From: JBKECF01 sp047974375
GTDB lineage: Bacteria > Bacillota > Clostridia > Lachnospirales > CAMZNU01
Length of the DNA stretch: 64,000 nt
Direction: 5' to 3'
Assembly: GCA_047974375.1 (NCBI GenBank)
Contig: JBKECF010000052.1
Coordinates: 119,359 to 183,358, forward strand
The translations under genes were made by a program, and so were the position numbers. Shown in pieces: positions 9,040 through 17,313 of this stretch. Numbering within the stretch: the first letter of the stretch is position 1; every line of letters begins with the position of its first letter. Below the pieces are notes generated by a model. That model did not search any database. It was not told the DNA's origin and saw only the letters and a list, made by a program, of their open reading frames with translations.

Positions 9040-10416
9040 ATGAAAAAGAAATATTTTGAATGTGAAATAAAAATAGAAGAATATGAATATCCTAATAAAG
9101 GTTATGGATATTTCGAAGGTGAAAGAATTGAAGTTAAAAATACTCTAGTAGACCAAAATGTAAAAATCCTATGTAAGAAAAAAAAGTCAGGTCATGTTGG
9201 ATTAAATAAAAAAGTAGTTGAAAAGTCGCCTATTGAGATAAAGTCGTTATGTGATGATTTTGAATATTGTGGAGGATGTACGTATCAAAATTTAAGTTAT
9301 GAAGATGAATTAAGATTAAAAGAAAAAGTTGTACTTGATTTATTTAAAAATAACAATATAAATAAAGGTAGATATTTAGGTGTTAACCCATCACCTATTG
9401 CAAATGAATACAGAAATAAGATGGAATACTCTTTTGGAGATACAGAAATAAATGGTATTTTGCAACTAGGTATGCGAAAGAGAGGTTCGATGTATGAAGT
9501 TGTGACTGCAAGGAATTGTAATATTGTATGTGAAGAATATCGTCAAATTTTAAATGTTATTTTAGAATTTTTTAGAGGAACAAAGGAAACTTTTTATCAC
9601 AAAAAATTAAGAACAGGAACTTTACGTCATGTATTAATACGTAAAGGATTTTATACCAAGGAATTGATGATTGCAATTATAACTACATCAGGACTTTCTA
9701 CTTATTTAAGTAAGTTGGTAAATAAATTACTAAAATGCGAAGAAAATTCTGATTTTAAAGATAGAATTGCAGGAATATATCATATAATTAATGATAATTT
9801 TGCCGACACTGTTCAAGTTGATAATTTTATTACCTTATATGGCGATAATTTTATAGAAGAAAAACTTTTCTCTTTGAATTTTAAAATAACACCTTTTTCT
9901 TTCTTTCAAACAAATACTTATGCAGCTGAAGCCTTATATAGCATTGTTAAAAGTATGTTGGCCGATAAAGGTTATGATAAGATTATATTTGATTTGTATT
10001 CTGGTACTGGTACGATTGGACAAGTTGTAGCCGAAAATGCAAAAAAAGTTATTGGCATTGAAATTGTTGAAGAAGCAGTTGTTGCTGCAAGAGAAAATGC
10101 TAAGAAAAATAATATAAATAATATCGAATTTATAACTGGTGATGTTTTTGAAGTTTTAAATAAGTTAGATGAAATTCCCGATTATATTATAATTGATCCG
10201 CCACGTGATGGGTTAAGCGAAAAATCCTTGAGAAAAATAGCAACCTATAATGTAAATGAAATTATTTACATTTCTTGTAAACCTACATCTTTAGTTAGAG
10301 ATTTAAAGATTCTTGAAGAGTATGGGTACGTTGTTGATATTTTACAAATTCAGGATATGTTTCCACGTACTTATCACGTCGAGAGTGTTGTATTGATAAC
10401 AAGAAAAGATAGGTAA
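9040..10416 (+). CDS. rlmD: 23S rRNA (uracil-5-)-methyltransferase, RlmD/TrmA family
   Basis: SAM-dependent m5U methyltransferase of rRNA. An N-terminal TRAM-like domain (1-60) is followed by the iron-sulfur cysteines C71, C77 and C80 plus a later Cys in ARNCNIVC, the SAM-binding DLYSGTGTIG, the DPPRDGL loop, and the catalytic Cys in YISCKPTSL. The start was set at the ATG at 9040, because a longer upstream reading would overlap the previous gene and its terminator. The product has 458 residues. The C-terminus (HVESVVLITRKDR) lies over the element junction: a second, diverged HVE(S/C)VVL coding end occurs at 61862. Known: the 3' ends of rumA/rlmD genes are integration hotspots in streptococci. 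Confidence 0.9.
   Translation: MKKKYFECEIKIEEYEYPNKGYGYFEGERIEVKNTLVDQNVKILCKKKKSGHVGLNKKVVEKSPIEIKSLCDDFEYCGGCTYQNLSYEDELRLKEKVVLDLFKNNNINKGRYLGVNPSPIANEYRNKMEYSFGDTEINGILQLGMRKRGSMYEVVTARNCNIVCEEYRQILNVILEFFRGTKETFYHKKLRTGTLRHVLIRKGFYTKELMIAIITTSGLSTYLSKLVNKLLKCEENSDFKDRIAGIYHIINDNFADTVQVDNFITLYGDNFIEEKLFSLNFKITPFSFFQTNTYAAEALYSIVKSMLADKGYDKIIFDLYSGTGTIGQVVAENAKKVIGIEIVEEAVVAARENAKKNNINNIEFITGDVFEVLNKLDEIPDYIIIDPPRDGLSEKSLRKIATYNVNEIIYISCKPTSLVRDLKILEEYGYVVDILQIQDMFPRTYHVESVVLITRKDR
10375..10397 (+). other. attL-like core within the rlmD 3' end
   Basis: Begins CACGTCGAG and matches 61865-61887 (CATGTCGAG...) at 19 of 23 bases. It encodes HVESVVL of the intact rlmD. Inferred left attachment site. 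Confidence 0.55.
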
Positions 10417-10447
10417 AGGCTTAAAAAGCCTTGAAATAAAGGGATTT

Positions 10448-10487
10448 CCGAGGGTAGGAGTAGAAACTCTAGCTCTCGGTTTTTTTA
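10448..10487 (+). terminator. Rho-independent terminator after rlmD
   Basis: Arms 10448-10461 and 10466-10479 pair over 14 positions with one A-A mismatch and some G-T pairs, followed by seven T. A smaller AAGGCTT hairpin (10416-10432) lies just before it. Confidence 0.85.
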
Positions 10488-10531
10488 TTGGATAAATCAG
10501 AACCAAACATATCCACGAAGAAAAAGCCCTA

Positions 10532-10575
10532 GGGTTGAGTTGACGGGATTAAAATGGAGAGGTTGAGTTGACAGG
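10532..10575 (+). repeat. Tandem direct repeat near the left element end
   Basis: GGTTGAGTTGAC occurs at 10533-10544 and 10561-10572, followed by GGGATT and AGG respectively. The two-copy layout resembles the repeats at 62019-62127, also about 155 bp downstream of an rlmD-type 3' end. Function unknown; possibly recombinase or accessory-factor sites. Confidence 0.6.
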
Positions 10576-10604
10576 GTGGTTTAAAAATTTATTATATTCT
10601 AGAC

Positions 10605-10633
10605 TTCAACAAACGCCATATATATGCTATAAT
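10605..10633 (+). promoter_or_regulatory. Extended -10 promoter of the HTH-methyltransferase operon
   Basis: Perfect TATAAT (10628-10633) with an upstream TG (10625-10626) and a weak TTCAAC -35 (10605-10610), 17-bp spacing. It lies 31 bp before the HTH start. Confidence 0.7.
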
Positions 10634-10663
10634 AATGATATATAAACAATAGGAGGATTGCAT

Positions 10664-10885
10664 ATGGGATTTGATTTAAAAATAAGAGAAATCCGAATAA
10701 AATGCTTGTTAAGTCAAGCTGATTTCGCTAAAAAAATTGGGGTGTCTTTTTCGACGGTCAATCGATGGGAAAACAACAAAGCGGTGCCTAATTATCAGAC
10801 ATTAACAAAAATCAAGAACTTTTGTATTAGTGAAGGTCTAACTTTTGAATATGAGCATGTGGAGGATAACAATGAAAATAATTAG
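10664..10885 (+). CDS. XRE-family HTH regulator of the RM locus
   Basis: 73 residues, almost entirely one Cro/CI-type helix-turn-helix (IREIRIKCLLSQADFAKKIG, then VSFSTVNRWENNKAVPN). The ATG at 10664 follows AGGAGG at 7 nt spacing. The gene overlaps the methyltransferase by 14 bases, so translation is coupled. Small HTH genes beside type II systems are often C-proteins that delay restriction until methylation is complete; that role is inferred here. A second HTH gene lies in the opposing restriction operon (12760-12963). Confidence 0.8.
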   Translation: MGFDLKIREIRIKCLLSQADFAKKIGVSFSTVNRWENNKAVPNYQTLTKIKNFCISEGLTFEYEHVEDNNENN

Positions 10886-11864
10886 TTTATTTAGTGGGTG
10901 TGGCGGTCTAGATTTAGGTTTTGAAAGAGCGGGGTTTGATATACTTGTAGCAAATGAATTTGATAAAAAAATATGGGCAACATATGAGGCTAACCATCCC
11001 AATACAAAATTAATTAAAGGCGATATTAGAAATATAAAAGAAGAAGATTTTCCTTGTGAAATTGATGGCATAATTGGTGGTCCCCCGTGTCAATCTTGGT
11101 CTGAAGCAGGAGCGCTTAGAGGAATTGAGGATGACAGAGGAAAGTTGTTTTATGACTATATCCGAATATTAAAAGATAAGCAGCCAAAATTTTTCTTGGC
11201 CGAGAATGTTAGTGGAATGCTTTCTAATAGACATTCAGATGCAGTTAAGAATATAGTTGCCACTTTTGAGGAGTGTGGTTATGATGTATCTATTACACTA
11301 GTTAATTCAAAAGATTATGGTGTTGCACAGGAGCGAAAAAGGGTCTTTTATATTGGATTTAGAAAAGATTTAAATATAGAGTTTCAGTTCCCAGAAGGTT
11401 CAACTACTGATGACGATAAAAAAATCACCTTAAGAGATGTTATATGGGATTTACAGGATACGGCTGTTCCAGCGGCAGAAAAAAATCATAAAAATGTAGA
11501 GGCAATAAACAATAACGAATATTTTACAGGTGCGTATTCGACCATATTTATGAGTAGAAATAGAGTTAAAAGTTGGGATGAACAAGGATTTACAGTTCAA
11601 GCTTCGGGTAGACAATGTCAGCTACATCCACAAGCACCTAAGATGATAAAAGTTGATAAAAATGATTGTAGATTTGTAGAGGGAAAAGAACATTTATACA
11701 GAAGAATGACTGTTAGAGAAGTTGCACGAGTGCAAGGTTTTCCAGATGATTTTAAATTTATCTATGATGCTGTAGATACAGGCTATAAAATGATTGGAAA
11801 TGCCGTACCAGTAAACCTTGCATATGAGATTGCATTAGGAATAAAAGCAACATTGGAAAAATGA
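10872..11864 (+). CDS. DNA (cytosine-5-)-methyltransferase, HaeIII/NgoPII-like
   Basis: Type II modification enzyme transferring methyl from SAM to C5 of cytosine. Motifs in order: SAM-binding FSGCGGLDLGFERAGF, catalytic GGPPCQSWSEAG (Cys of motif IV), AENVSGML (VI), QERKRVFYIGFRK (VIII), the target-recognition stretch with FTVQASGRQCQLHPQAP, and GNAVPVNLAYEIA (X). The recognition-region strings closely match M.HaeIII as I recall it, so GGCC is the likely target (inference). I chose the ATG at 10872 with a GGAGG site, giving 330 residues. It converges on the probable endonuclease gene with a shared terminator between them. Confidence 0.9.
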   Translation: MKIISLFSGCGGLDLGFERAGFDILVANEFDKKIWATYEANHPNTKLIKGDIRNIKEEDFPCEIDGIIGGPPCQSWSEAGALRGIEDDRGKLFYDYIRILKDKQPKFFLAENVSGMLSNRHSDAVKNIVATFEECGYDVSITLVNSKDYGVAQERKRVFYIGFRKDLNIEFQFPEGSTTDDDKKITLRDVIWDLQDTAVPAAEKNHKNVEAINNNEYFTGAYSTIFMSRNRVKSWDEQGFTVQASGRQCQLHPQAPKMIKVDKNDCRFVEGKEHLYRRMTVREVARVQGFPDDFKFIYDAVDTGYKMIGNAVPVNLAYEIALGIKATLEK

Positions 11865-11870
11865 ATGAAC

Positions 11871-11907
11871 AAAAAGCTGGGTCATACTTGAAGTAACCCA
11901 GCTTTTT
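11871..11907. terminator. Bidirectional terminator between modification and restriction genes
   Basis: Perfect 12-bp inverted repeat (11871-11882 with 11896-11907) with A-run and T-run flanks, so it can stop transcription from both sides. Confidence 0.88.
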
Positions 11908-11909
11908 GT

Positions 11910-12740
11910 TTATATGCCTTTTCTAGGAATGTATATATTATAATTGTTCTCTAGATTATTAAGAATATGATTGTGGTTTAATCTAGTAGGGTCTACGGGT
12001 TGGAACTCACCTAGTTTAAATAAATCTTTGGGATTTCGTATTTCTGTCATGACAGGGAGTCGTCTATAGGGAACAAATTGAGTATAAACATTTTTTCCGC
12101 GATTTGTTCCTTCGGTCATTGGGTTAATAGGACGATAAGCAATTTTAAATGTTGATGTAGCGGCGTTGACAGTTTCAGTAGTTATTCTATCGATATTGTG
12201 TATTAATTCTGGAATATTCGTTGCGCTATGATCTGCTATGTACATACAGTTTGCAACAGAATCACCAGATCCATATCCACGAGCGACTGTTAGTATATCC
12301 TCAGTAGTAAAAATATCAGTAAAATCTTGTGCTGTATTACCACTTCTACGTCCGAAGCATATGCTGACTCCAACATAAGGAGCAGTAGCAGTTTGTGCCC
12401 ACCAATTCGCCCAATCGGTAGCAGCATTAGTCATACGGTAGAAGGCATCATCTCCGAACTCATCTAAAAATCTTATATGACCGTACCAATTTCCAAAGTA
12501 ATCAGCATTTAAAAGCTTTGCAGAAATTTTAATAGGCTCTCCTACATTTAAATAGATGATGACATCAGTTTTATTCATGCGGTCTTTACTGCCGATACCA
12601 TCAACGCCTGTTATTGTTGCTCCTGCAATAATTCCTTCATGAATCATCCAACTTGGAAGAACTGATGGAATTTTTTCTCCAATATAGTTTTCTACCATAT
12701 CAACTATTTCTTGTTCAAATATATCAGATGTTTTTGACAT
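11910..12740 (-). CDS. Probable type II restriction endonuclease
   Basis: 276 residues, convergent with the HaeIII-like methyltransferase, which is the classic place for the cognate nuclease. No family is certain. Visible is a possible PD-(D/E)XK-type core near residues 60-75: KTDVIIYLN (Asp) followed 12 residues later by ISAKLL, a Ser/Glu-to-Lys variant of the ExK motif seen in some restriction enzymes. Further on there are aromatic-rich (DWANWWAQTATAPYVG) and HNHILNNLENN segments. Its start lies 19 nt after an HTH gene on the same strand. Nuclease function is inferred mainly from position. Confidence 0.65.
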   Translation of the reverse strand: MSKTSDIFEQEIVDMVENYIGEKIPSVLPSWMIHEGIIAGATITGVDGIGSKDRMNKTDVIIYLNVGEPIKISAKLLNADYFGNWYGHIRFLDEFGDDAFYRMTNAATDWANWWAQTATAPYVGVSICFGRRSGNTAQDFTDIFTTEDILTVARGYGSGDSVANCMYIADHSATNIPELIHNIDRITTETVNAATSTFKIAYRPINPMTEGTNRGKNVYTQFVPYRRLPVMTEIRNPKDLFKLGEFQPVDPTRLNHNHILNNLENNYNIYIPRKGI

Positions 12741-12759
12741 TGTTACATACCTCCATTTT

Positions 12760-12963
12760 CTATTCTTTTATCGTTTCCATAATGTCTTCTAACTTACAAT
12801 CCATAGCCTCACAGATTTTGAGAAGAACATCAGTTGTAATATTTGCACCTTTGCCTAACTTTGCAATGGATGCGGCACTGATTCCAGCAGCCTCCTTAAG
12901 GTCATTTTTATTCATTTCTTTGTCAATTAACATTTTCCATAACTTATTATAGCTGATGCGCAT
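12760..12963 (-). CDS. XRE-family HTH regulator (restriction operon)
   Basis: 67 residues forming one Cro/CI-type HTH of the YozG-like kind: LWKMLIDKEMNKNDLKEAAG, SAASIAKLGKGANI, then LLKICEAMDCKLEDIME. It is placed third in the minus-strand operon, 16 nt after the helicase stop and 19 nt before the endonuclease start, so it may set endonuclease output. It is distinct in sequence from the HTH gene at 10664, giving the locus two separate regulators. Confidence 0.8.
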   Translation of the reverse strand: MRISYNKLWKMLIDKEMNKNDLKEAAGISAASIAKLGKGANITTDVLLKICEAMDCKLEDIMETIKE

Positions 12964-12979
12964 TTTCTACCTCCTTGTT

Positions 12980-15778
12980 TCACAGCAAAAAAGCAAGTGA
13001 ATCAGTTTGTTGTTTATCAGTCAGATAATTTTTTAAAAGTTCAACATCCTTGCTTATATCTCGGGGCTTGATTCTGTTGATTACCTTTTCTTCAACTTCT
13101 GGGGTCCAGTAAATCTTCAATTTTTCTCTTGCTCTAGTGATGGCAGTGTAGAAAATATTGTGTGTTACTAATTCTTCCACCTCATCTGTTATTACTATTT
13201 TAACAGAGTCATATTCTAAACCTTGTGCTTTATGGATTGATACGGCATAAGCAACTTGGAATGGAACTGCTGTGCCGGAATCTTCGCCATCCTCATCTGC
13301 ACTTTTTAGTTTATGAACATAAAATCTAATTAAAGATTTTTCTTCTTCCTCGAAACATTCAAGAAGTTCAAGATTCAAGCCTGAAACATCACGCTCATCT
13401 ACCATCTTTTGTATTTCAACATCAAATTGAATACGTTCTTCCATAGTGTCTGCATCTATTATTTTTACTCCTTGAAGTATGCCTTTCATGTTGTTGTGTA
13501 TGATGGGACGAAATCTATCTGAGTCAAGGAAGAGGATAGGGTCTCCAACTTTGTATTGTTGGATATCCCAAGTGACAGCAGGGTTAGGATTACTTTCTTG
13601 CAGGAATCTGTTTATGTTGTTTATTCCATACAAGCCATCATAATTTAGGCAGAGGATAGCCTCACCTGGTTCAAGAGAAGATAGTAGTGTTTCATCTACT
13701 TTTAATGAATAGCTTTCTCTCTCAATAACTTCTTTTGCAGTATCATCCATATGTCTGACTTTATTCCATAGTTCAAGCAATCGCTCGTCCTTAGTTCGAT
13801 GAGGCTGAGAAAGCTTGAAAACAGAGCTTTCTGGCAAGAATGATTTTAATACGGAGAACCAGTTGCCAAATTGAATTGCATCTATCTGATAAGTGTCTCC
13901 AACCAATAAAAGCATTTCAAAATTTGCTTTTTGCAATACCTCAACCATATCTTTATTGCTAACAGTGCTACATTCATCGATAACTAATAATTTATATTTT
14001 GTGAAAGAAGAACCTTGGTGCTTAAAACTTTCAATTGTTGAAAAAGTTGTATTTTCGGCATCAATCTTTCTCATCAAGTTCTCTTTCGCAGGATTTGTCT
14101 GTGTTAGGTATAATTTTTCTGTATCATTTAAATAGTGGGAAACATGGTTTATCAGCGTTGATTTACCTACACCTGCAGAACCATATATTACACCAACCCT
14201 TGATTCTGAGAAGATATGGCTAATGATATCCTTTTTCTCATCACAGTCAATCTCGTAATCATCAAAGAGTAACCAAATGTCAACATCATTGGAGTAATTT
14301 TCAATGCCTGATTCAGCCAGGTTTTGTAACGCCTCAATCACCTTACAAGTGTCAAGATTGTAAGCATTTATAAATACTTGATTGTGTTCAAACATCAAAT
14401 CACTAGCAGGTCTGTGTCCATTCCAAAGACTATCGTTATACCTCTTTATAAGAGTTTGGTAATCAGGAAAATTGTTCAATTCATCAATATCGGTGAATAG
14501 CTGACCTTTACCTTCTGTGTTGTTTCGTATAAATCTTGCGAATAATTCTGGGCGTTTATCCTTACAAGGAATACAATCAAATATCGCTCCTAATTTTGGA
14601 TTATGTCCAATAGGAGATCTGTTAAATGGTAAAGAATCAAATTGCCTACAGCCGTTTGCTAAATACAAACCAGAAAGATAACTATTTCCAGCATTTATCC
14701 ATTCTTCATAATATCTACTATAGTATCCAGATGAATATTGGCTCTTAATAATGACATTGTTCATGTTATAAAGTAGATATCGTAGCACATTTTGTCCGTT
14801 ACGACCATTTTGTATAAGATTTCTGCAGTAATCTAAAATTGGAATAAATACCGAAGATTTAAGGTTATTTGTCCATTCGAGAGTAATCCTATCATATGCC
14901 TTATCAGGGAAGTCCATCAGATCAGTCAGTGTGAATTTCTTTTTAGTAAGAAATTCACAGATTAATCGTTGCTCTGGGTAAGGTACTCTTTTTTTCTCGC
15001 CTTTTATTAGTGAAATAAAATTTTGAAATTCACAGTCACGGATGGAAACCTCCCAACCATCAATGACGATGATGGGCATTGTCTTTTCTAATATTTCGAT
15101 TGTTTCATGTATAAGATGAAACTTTGAGGCGTAGTTGCTTTTGATCGGCAACTTGGTAAAAGCAATTACTCTGTTAGATTTGGATTTATTTTTCCTATCA
15201 TCTATAGGAGTAAATGTGATTTCATAATATATTTTTCTGTTTACAAACAGTGGTTTTATTTTTTGAATATAGTATTTATCCTTGCTATCAGTATGTAATA
15301 CCGCAGGATGATGTTCTATTTTTTCAGAAATCTTTTTATAGTATTCCTGTAAGGTATCATCCAAATGCAGAGGAAATTTCTCTATATTATGTAATACCTC
15401 GATACCGTAGTAGTGGCTAAGAAGATTCTTTGCCTCTAGCAGGTATTGGTAATACTTCAGCATTAATCGTTCTGAGCCATCTTCATCTAAAGTATATTGG
15501 GTGGTTACAATTTGCAAATAATTGCGAAATTTATATAAAGTAAGTAGCTCACTGTTTATTTGAGAAAACTCGATTGCTTTAGCTATATTTTCTTCGCTAA
15601 TGGCGATATCTCTTCCGTTAGCATAAAACTTGAGCATCACATGATTAACAAACTTCATTAACTGCTCTAAAATATCTTGAGATATAGCACCACGAGATGA
15701 GTCTTCAATATTATCTAAATGCCTACATATTACACTGTCTATTTTTCGGATAGAATCATCTATCGTTGGCATCGACAT
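12980..15778 (-). CDS. Superfamily 1 (RecD/UvrD-like) DNA helicase
   Basis: 932 residues. The N-terminal half (1 to about 520) has no recognisable domain. The C-terminal half is an SF1 helicase: Walker A GSAGVGKST (near 530), Walker B LLVIDECS (near 595), GDTYQIDA motif III, SIHKAQGLEYDSV (near 845) and TAITRAREKL (near 875), the last two typical of UvrD_C_2 domains. It should translocate on DNA with ATP. It lies in one operon with an unknown protein upstream (12 nt gap) and an HTH plus probable restriction enzyme downstream. A helicase of this size is not a normal part of a type II system, so it may be a second defence function or a DNA-processing partner of the nuclease. Confidence 0.85.
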   Translation of the reverse strand: MSMPTIDDSIRKIDSVICRHLDNIEDSSRGAISQDILEQLMKFVNHVMLKFYANGRDIAISEENIAKAIEFSQINSELLTLYKFRNYLQIVTTQYTLDEDGSERLMLKYYQYLLEAKNLLSHYYGIEVLHNIEKFPLHLDDTLQEYYKKISEKIEHHPAVLHTDSKDKYYIQKIKPLFVNRKIYYEITFTPIDDRKNKSKSNRVIAFTKLPIKSNYASKFHLIHETIEILEKTMPIIVIDGWEVSIRDCEFQNFISLIKGEKKRVPYPEQRLICEFLTKKKFTLTDLMDFPDKAYDRITLEWTNNLKSSVFIPILDYCRNLIQNGRNGQNVLRYLLYNMNNVIIKSQYSSGYYSRYYEEWINAGNSYLSGLYLANGCRQFDSLPFNRSPIGHNPKLGAIFDCIPCKDKRPELFARFIRNNTEGKGQLFTDIDELNNFPDYQTLIKRYNDSLWNGHRPASDLMFEHNQVFINAYNLDTCKVIEALQNLAESGIENYSNDVDIWLLFDDYEIDCDEKKDIISHIFSESRVGVIYGSAGVGKSTLINHVSHYLNDTEKLYLTQTNPAKENLMRKIDAENTTFSTIESFKHQGSSFTKYKLLVIDECSTVSNKDMVEVLQKANFEMLLLVGDTYQIDAIQFGNWFSVLKSFLPESSVFKLSQPHRTKDERLLELWNKVRHMDDTAKEVIERESYSLKVDETLLSSLEPGEAILCLNYDGLYGINNINRFLQESNPNPAVTWDIQQYKVGDPILFLDSDRFRPIIHNNMKGILQGVKIIDADTMEERIQFDVEIQKMVDERDVSGLNLELLECFEEEEKSLIRFYVHKLKSADEDGEDSGTAVPFQVAYAVSIHKAQGLEYDSVKIVITDEVEELVTHNIFYTAITRAREKLKIYWTPEVEEKVINRIKPRDISKDVELLKNYLTDKQQTDSLAFLL

Positions 15779-15790
15779 CCTCCTTTCTGT

Positions 15791-16627
15791 TTAATAAAAT
15801 TCTCCATCGTCCCAATCATCAATGAAAGCATCATACGGAAATGCTCCAGCAAATGAGTCAGGATGAAGTTTTACATACAAGTTTCTTATTCTTGTTCTTG
15901 TTTGCTTGATGAAGAATGGTTCAGCACCATCGGTCAAAAGACAGTTGCTGAGTTGATTTAATTCTCCAAGCAAGCTGAATACATATGATTTCAAAGTGGG
16001 GTTATTGAATGCGTCAGCTTTTGTACTCCATTTTGTTTTATACAAGGCTTGTACCTTATTTGGTAACGACATATCAATTAATGAAACACCATAACTTTCC
16101 CCAATCATCGTAAACATGATTTCATCATAATCTGCTGTAAATTCTTGAAGCAACTCATTGTCTTCAGAAGAATATGGACTTTCGTCAGAATGTTGTTCGT
16201 CAGGAAGTTCAACAGAACCTGTGCCAGTGTCCTTTTTGGATGCTGGCTTTTTTCTTTTGGTTTGAGCAGCAGTCCTTATTATATTTGCAAAGAGTTCAGC
16301 TATTTCATCACCAACATTATTGACATTGATGTTTGGCAAGAACTCAGTAAATTGCTCGCATAAAGCTATTTGAGCGGATTCTTCAGTATTAAAGATAAAG
16401 GATGAAAATTCAACTGGATCTATGTATTGAACCATAGCCTTGGATATATCGGTGATGCTAGTTTTGCCATTAGCATAAGCTTTGTAACTTGAGGGGCTAT
16501 AACCATCGAGAATTTCTTTGCCATTTTCAGTAAGTATTGCGTCAAAGAGCGTTCTTACATAGATGTGAACGCCACCTTTTCCACCGATTATGGGTCTTGT
16601 TATGCTTACGAATTCTACAAAATTCAT
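15791..16627 (-). CDS. Uncharacterised protein, first gene of the helicase-restriction operon
   Basis: 278 residues, no family recognised. Residues 1-110 are mixed helical with YSPSSYKAYANGKTSI, and VQYIDPVEFSSF follows. A Lys-rich then acidic linker (TKRKKPASKK, then SDESPYSSEDNE) occupies about 120-155, and a second domain ends in FIDDWDDGEFY. The two-part layout around a charged linker suggests an adaptor. The ribosome site (AAAGGTGG) is good, and the helicase starts 12 nt after its stop. Four 10-bp repeats lie just ahead of the start codon, inside its predicted leader. Product function unknown. Confidence 0.7.
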   Translation of the reverse strand: MNFVEFVSITRPIIGGKGGVHIYVRTLFDAILTENGKEILDGYSPSSYKAYANGKTSITDISKAMVQYIDPVEFSSFIFNTEESAQIALCEQFTEFLPNINVNNVGDEIAELFANIIRTAAQTKRKKPASKKDTGTGSVELPDEQHSDESPYSSEDNELLQEFTADYDEIMFTMIGESYGVSLIDMSLPNKVQALYKTKWSTKADAFNNPTLKSYVFSLLGELNQLSNCLLTDGAEPFFIKQTRTRIRNLYVKLHPDSFAGAFPYDAFIDDWDDGEFY

Positions 16628-16651
16628 CTATTTCACCACCTTTTATCGAAG

Positions 16652-16688
16652 CCTACCCAAGCCTACCCGTGCCTACCTATGGCTACCA
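16652..16688 (-). repeat. Four tandem 10-bp repeats in the operon leader
   Basis: GCCTACC (plus-strand reading) occurs at 16652, 16662 and 16672, with a variant GGCTACC at 16682. The spacing is exactly 10 bp, one helical turn, so all copies face the same side of the DNA. They sit between the predicted -10 (16699-16704) and the ribosome site of the 278-residue protein, as expected for an operator of a multimeric regulator or a leader-RNA element. Confidence 0.75.
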
Positions 16689-16698
16689 AGCCAATATT

Positions 16699-16727
16699 CT
16701 ATAATTCAAAGTGTAAAAACAAGCAAA
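16699..16727 (-). promoter_or_regulatory. Promoter of the minus-strand helicase-restriction operon
   Basis: Minus-strand TTGCTT -35 (16722-16727), 17-bp spacer, TATAGA -10 (16699-16704). The predicted start of transcription falls just before the 10-bp repeats. Confidence 0.6.
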
Positions 16728-16936
16728 AGAGCGCTAGTGATAGTAGATAGGTATTGGGGGATTGGTCTGTCGAATATTATATCAGATAATTATGAAAGAA
16801 TCTACACTTTCGCAATTTATTAGTATGCGTTCGCAGAAATGAACAACAAGATTGATTGCTGTTGCTTCTCTTTTGACATTTAGCTGATCTAATCAAAGAT
16901 AAGATTTCAGGTCGGTTAGAAAGCGAGGTGAAATTC

Positions 16937-17078
16937 ATGGTCAAGAATACAAAGCAAACATAAAGACCAGTTGCTATGGTAAAGTTGCAAAATCTGTTGC
17001 AGGTAGTGCATTAGCACTAACAAAACCCAGCAAGAAGTCATCATTGATCTAAAAATGGGCGGAGACGGATTTATTTAA
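16937..17078 (+). pseudogene. Possible degenerate small ORF in the 16.7-17.3 kb gap
   Basis: The 686-nt gap before the prophage has no intact gene. A fragment starting MVKNTKQT (16937) seems to continue in a second frame (YKANIKTSCYGKVAK...) and again in a third (QEVIIDLKMGGDGFI, stop at 17076-17078). Two frame breaks would be needed, so this is a weak call for a decayed small gene. A perfect TTGACA -35 (16873-16878) lies upstream but lacks a good -10. Nothing else was recognised between 16742 and 17127. Confidence 0.25.
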
Positions 17079-17127
17079 TCAGCCTGCCTATCTCCTATGT
17101 AAGCATTAACAAAAACAATATCACAAG

Positions 17128-17239
17128 GCCTGATTAGCTATAGGGCATTGGGATACAAATATCGGAATCTTCACAGCGAAAGCTGTGAATGTTGCGATAG
17201 AGGTACCCTTTATTTCCTATGGTCTAATCAGGCTTTTTT
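17128..17239 (+). ncRNA. Structured RNA: long interrupted hairpin with GAAA tetraloop and terminator tail
   Basis: Nested pairings build one extended stem: 17128-17137 with 17224-17233 (10 bp), 17140-17144 with 17216-17220, 17150-17156 with 17203-17208 (one bulge), 17160-17164 with 17195-17199, then a symmetric 5x5 internal loop and an 8-bp helix 17170-17177 with 17182-17189 closed by GAAA. Six T follow the outer stem, so it ends as an intrinsic terminator. It could be a separate small RNA or a leader that controls the prophage early operon starting at 17314. I do not recognise an Rfam class. Confidence 0.6.
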
Positions 17240-17274
17240 GATTCGGTACTTCTAAAGCACCAATATTTGTATTC

Positions 17275-17310
17275 CTTGCCCTTCTGCAAGAAACAGGCAG
17301 AAAGGACAAG
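17275..17310 (+). promoter_or_regulatory. Hairpin covering the ribosome site of the sigma-like gene
   Basis: Arms 17275-17287 and 17297-17310 pair over 12 bp with one mismatch and one bulge. The 3' arm contains the AAAGGA ribosome site (17301-17306) of the gene at 17314, so folding would block translation. Confidence 0.6.
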
Positions 17311-17313
17311 AGA

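Noticed and set aside
11910..12740. Naming the restriction enzyme as an HaeIII or NgoPII isoschizomer
   Set aside because: Its sequence does not resemble the NgoPII nuclease that I recall; only the methyltransferase supports GGCC.
16652..16688. Short tandem repeats considered as a CRISPR array
   Set aside because: Units are 10 bp without spacers, and no cas genes occur.
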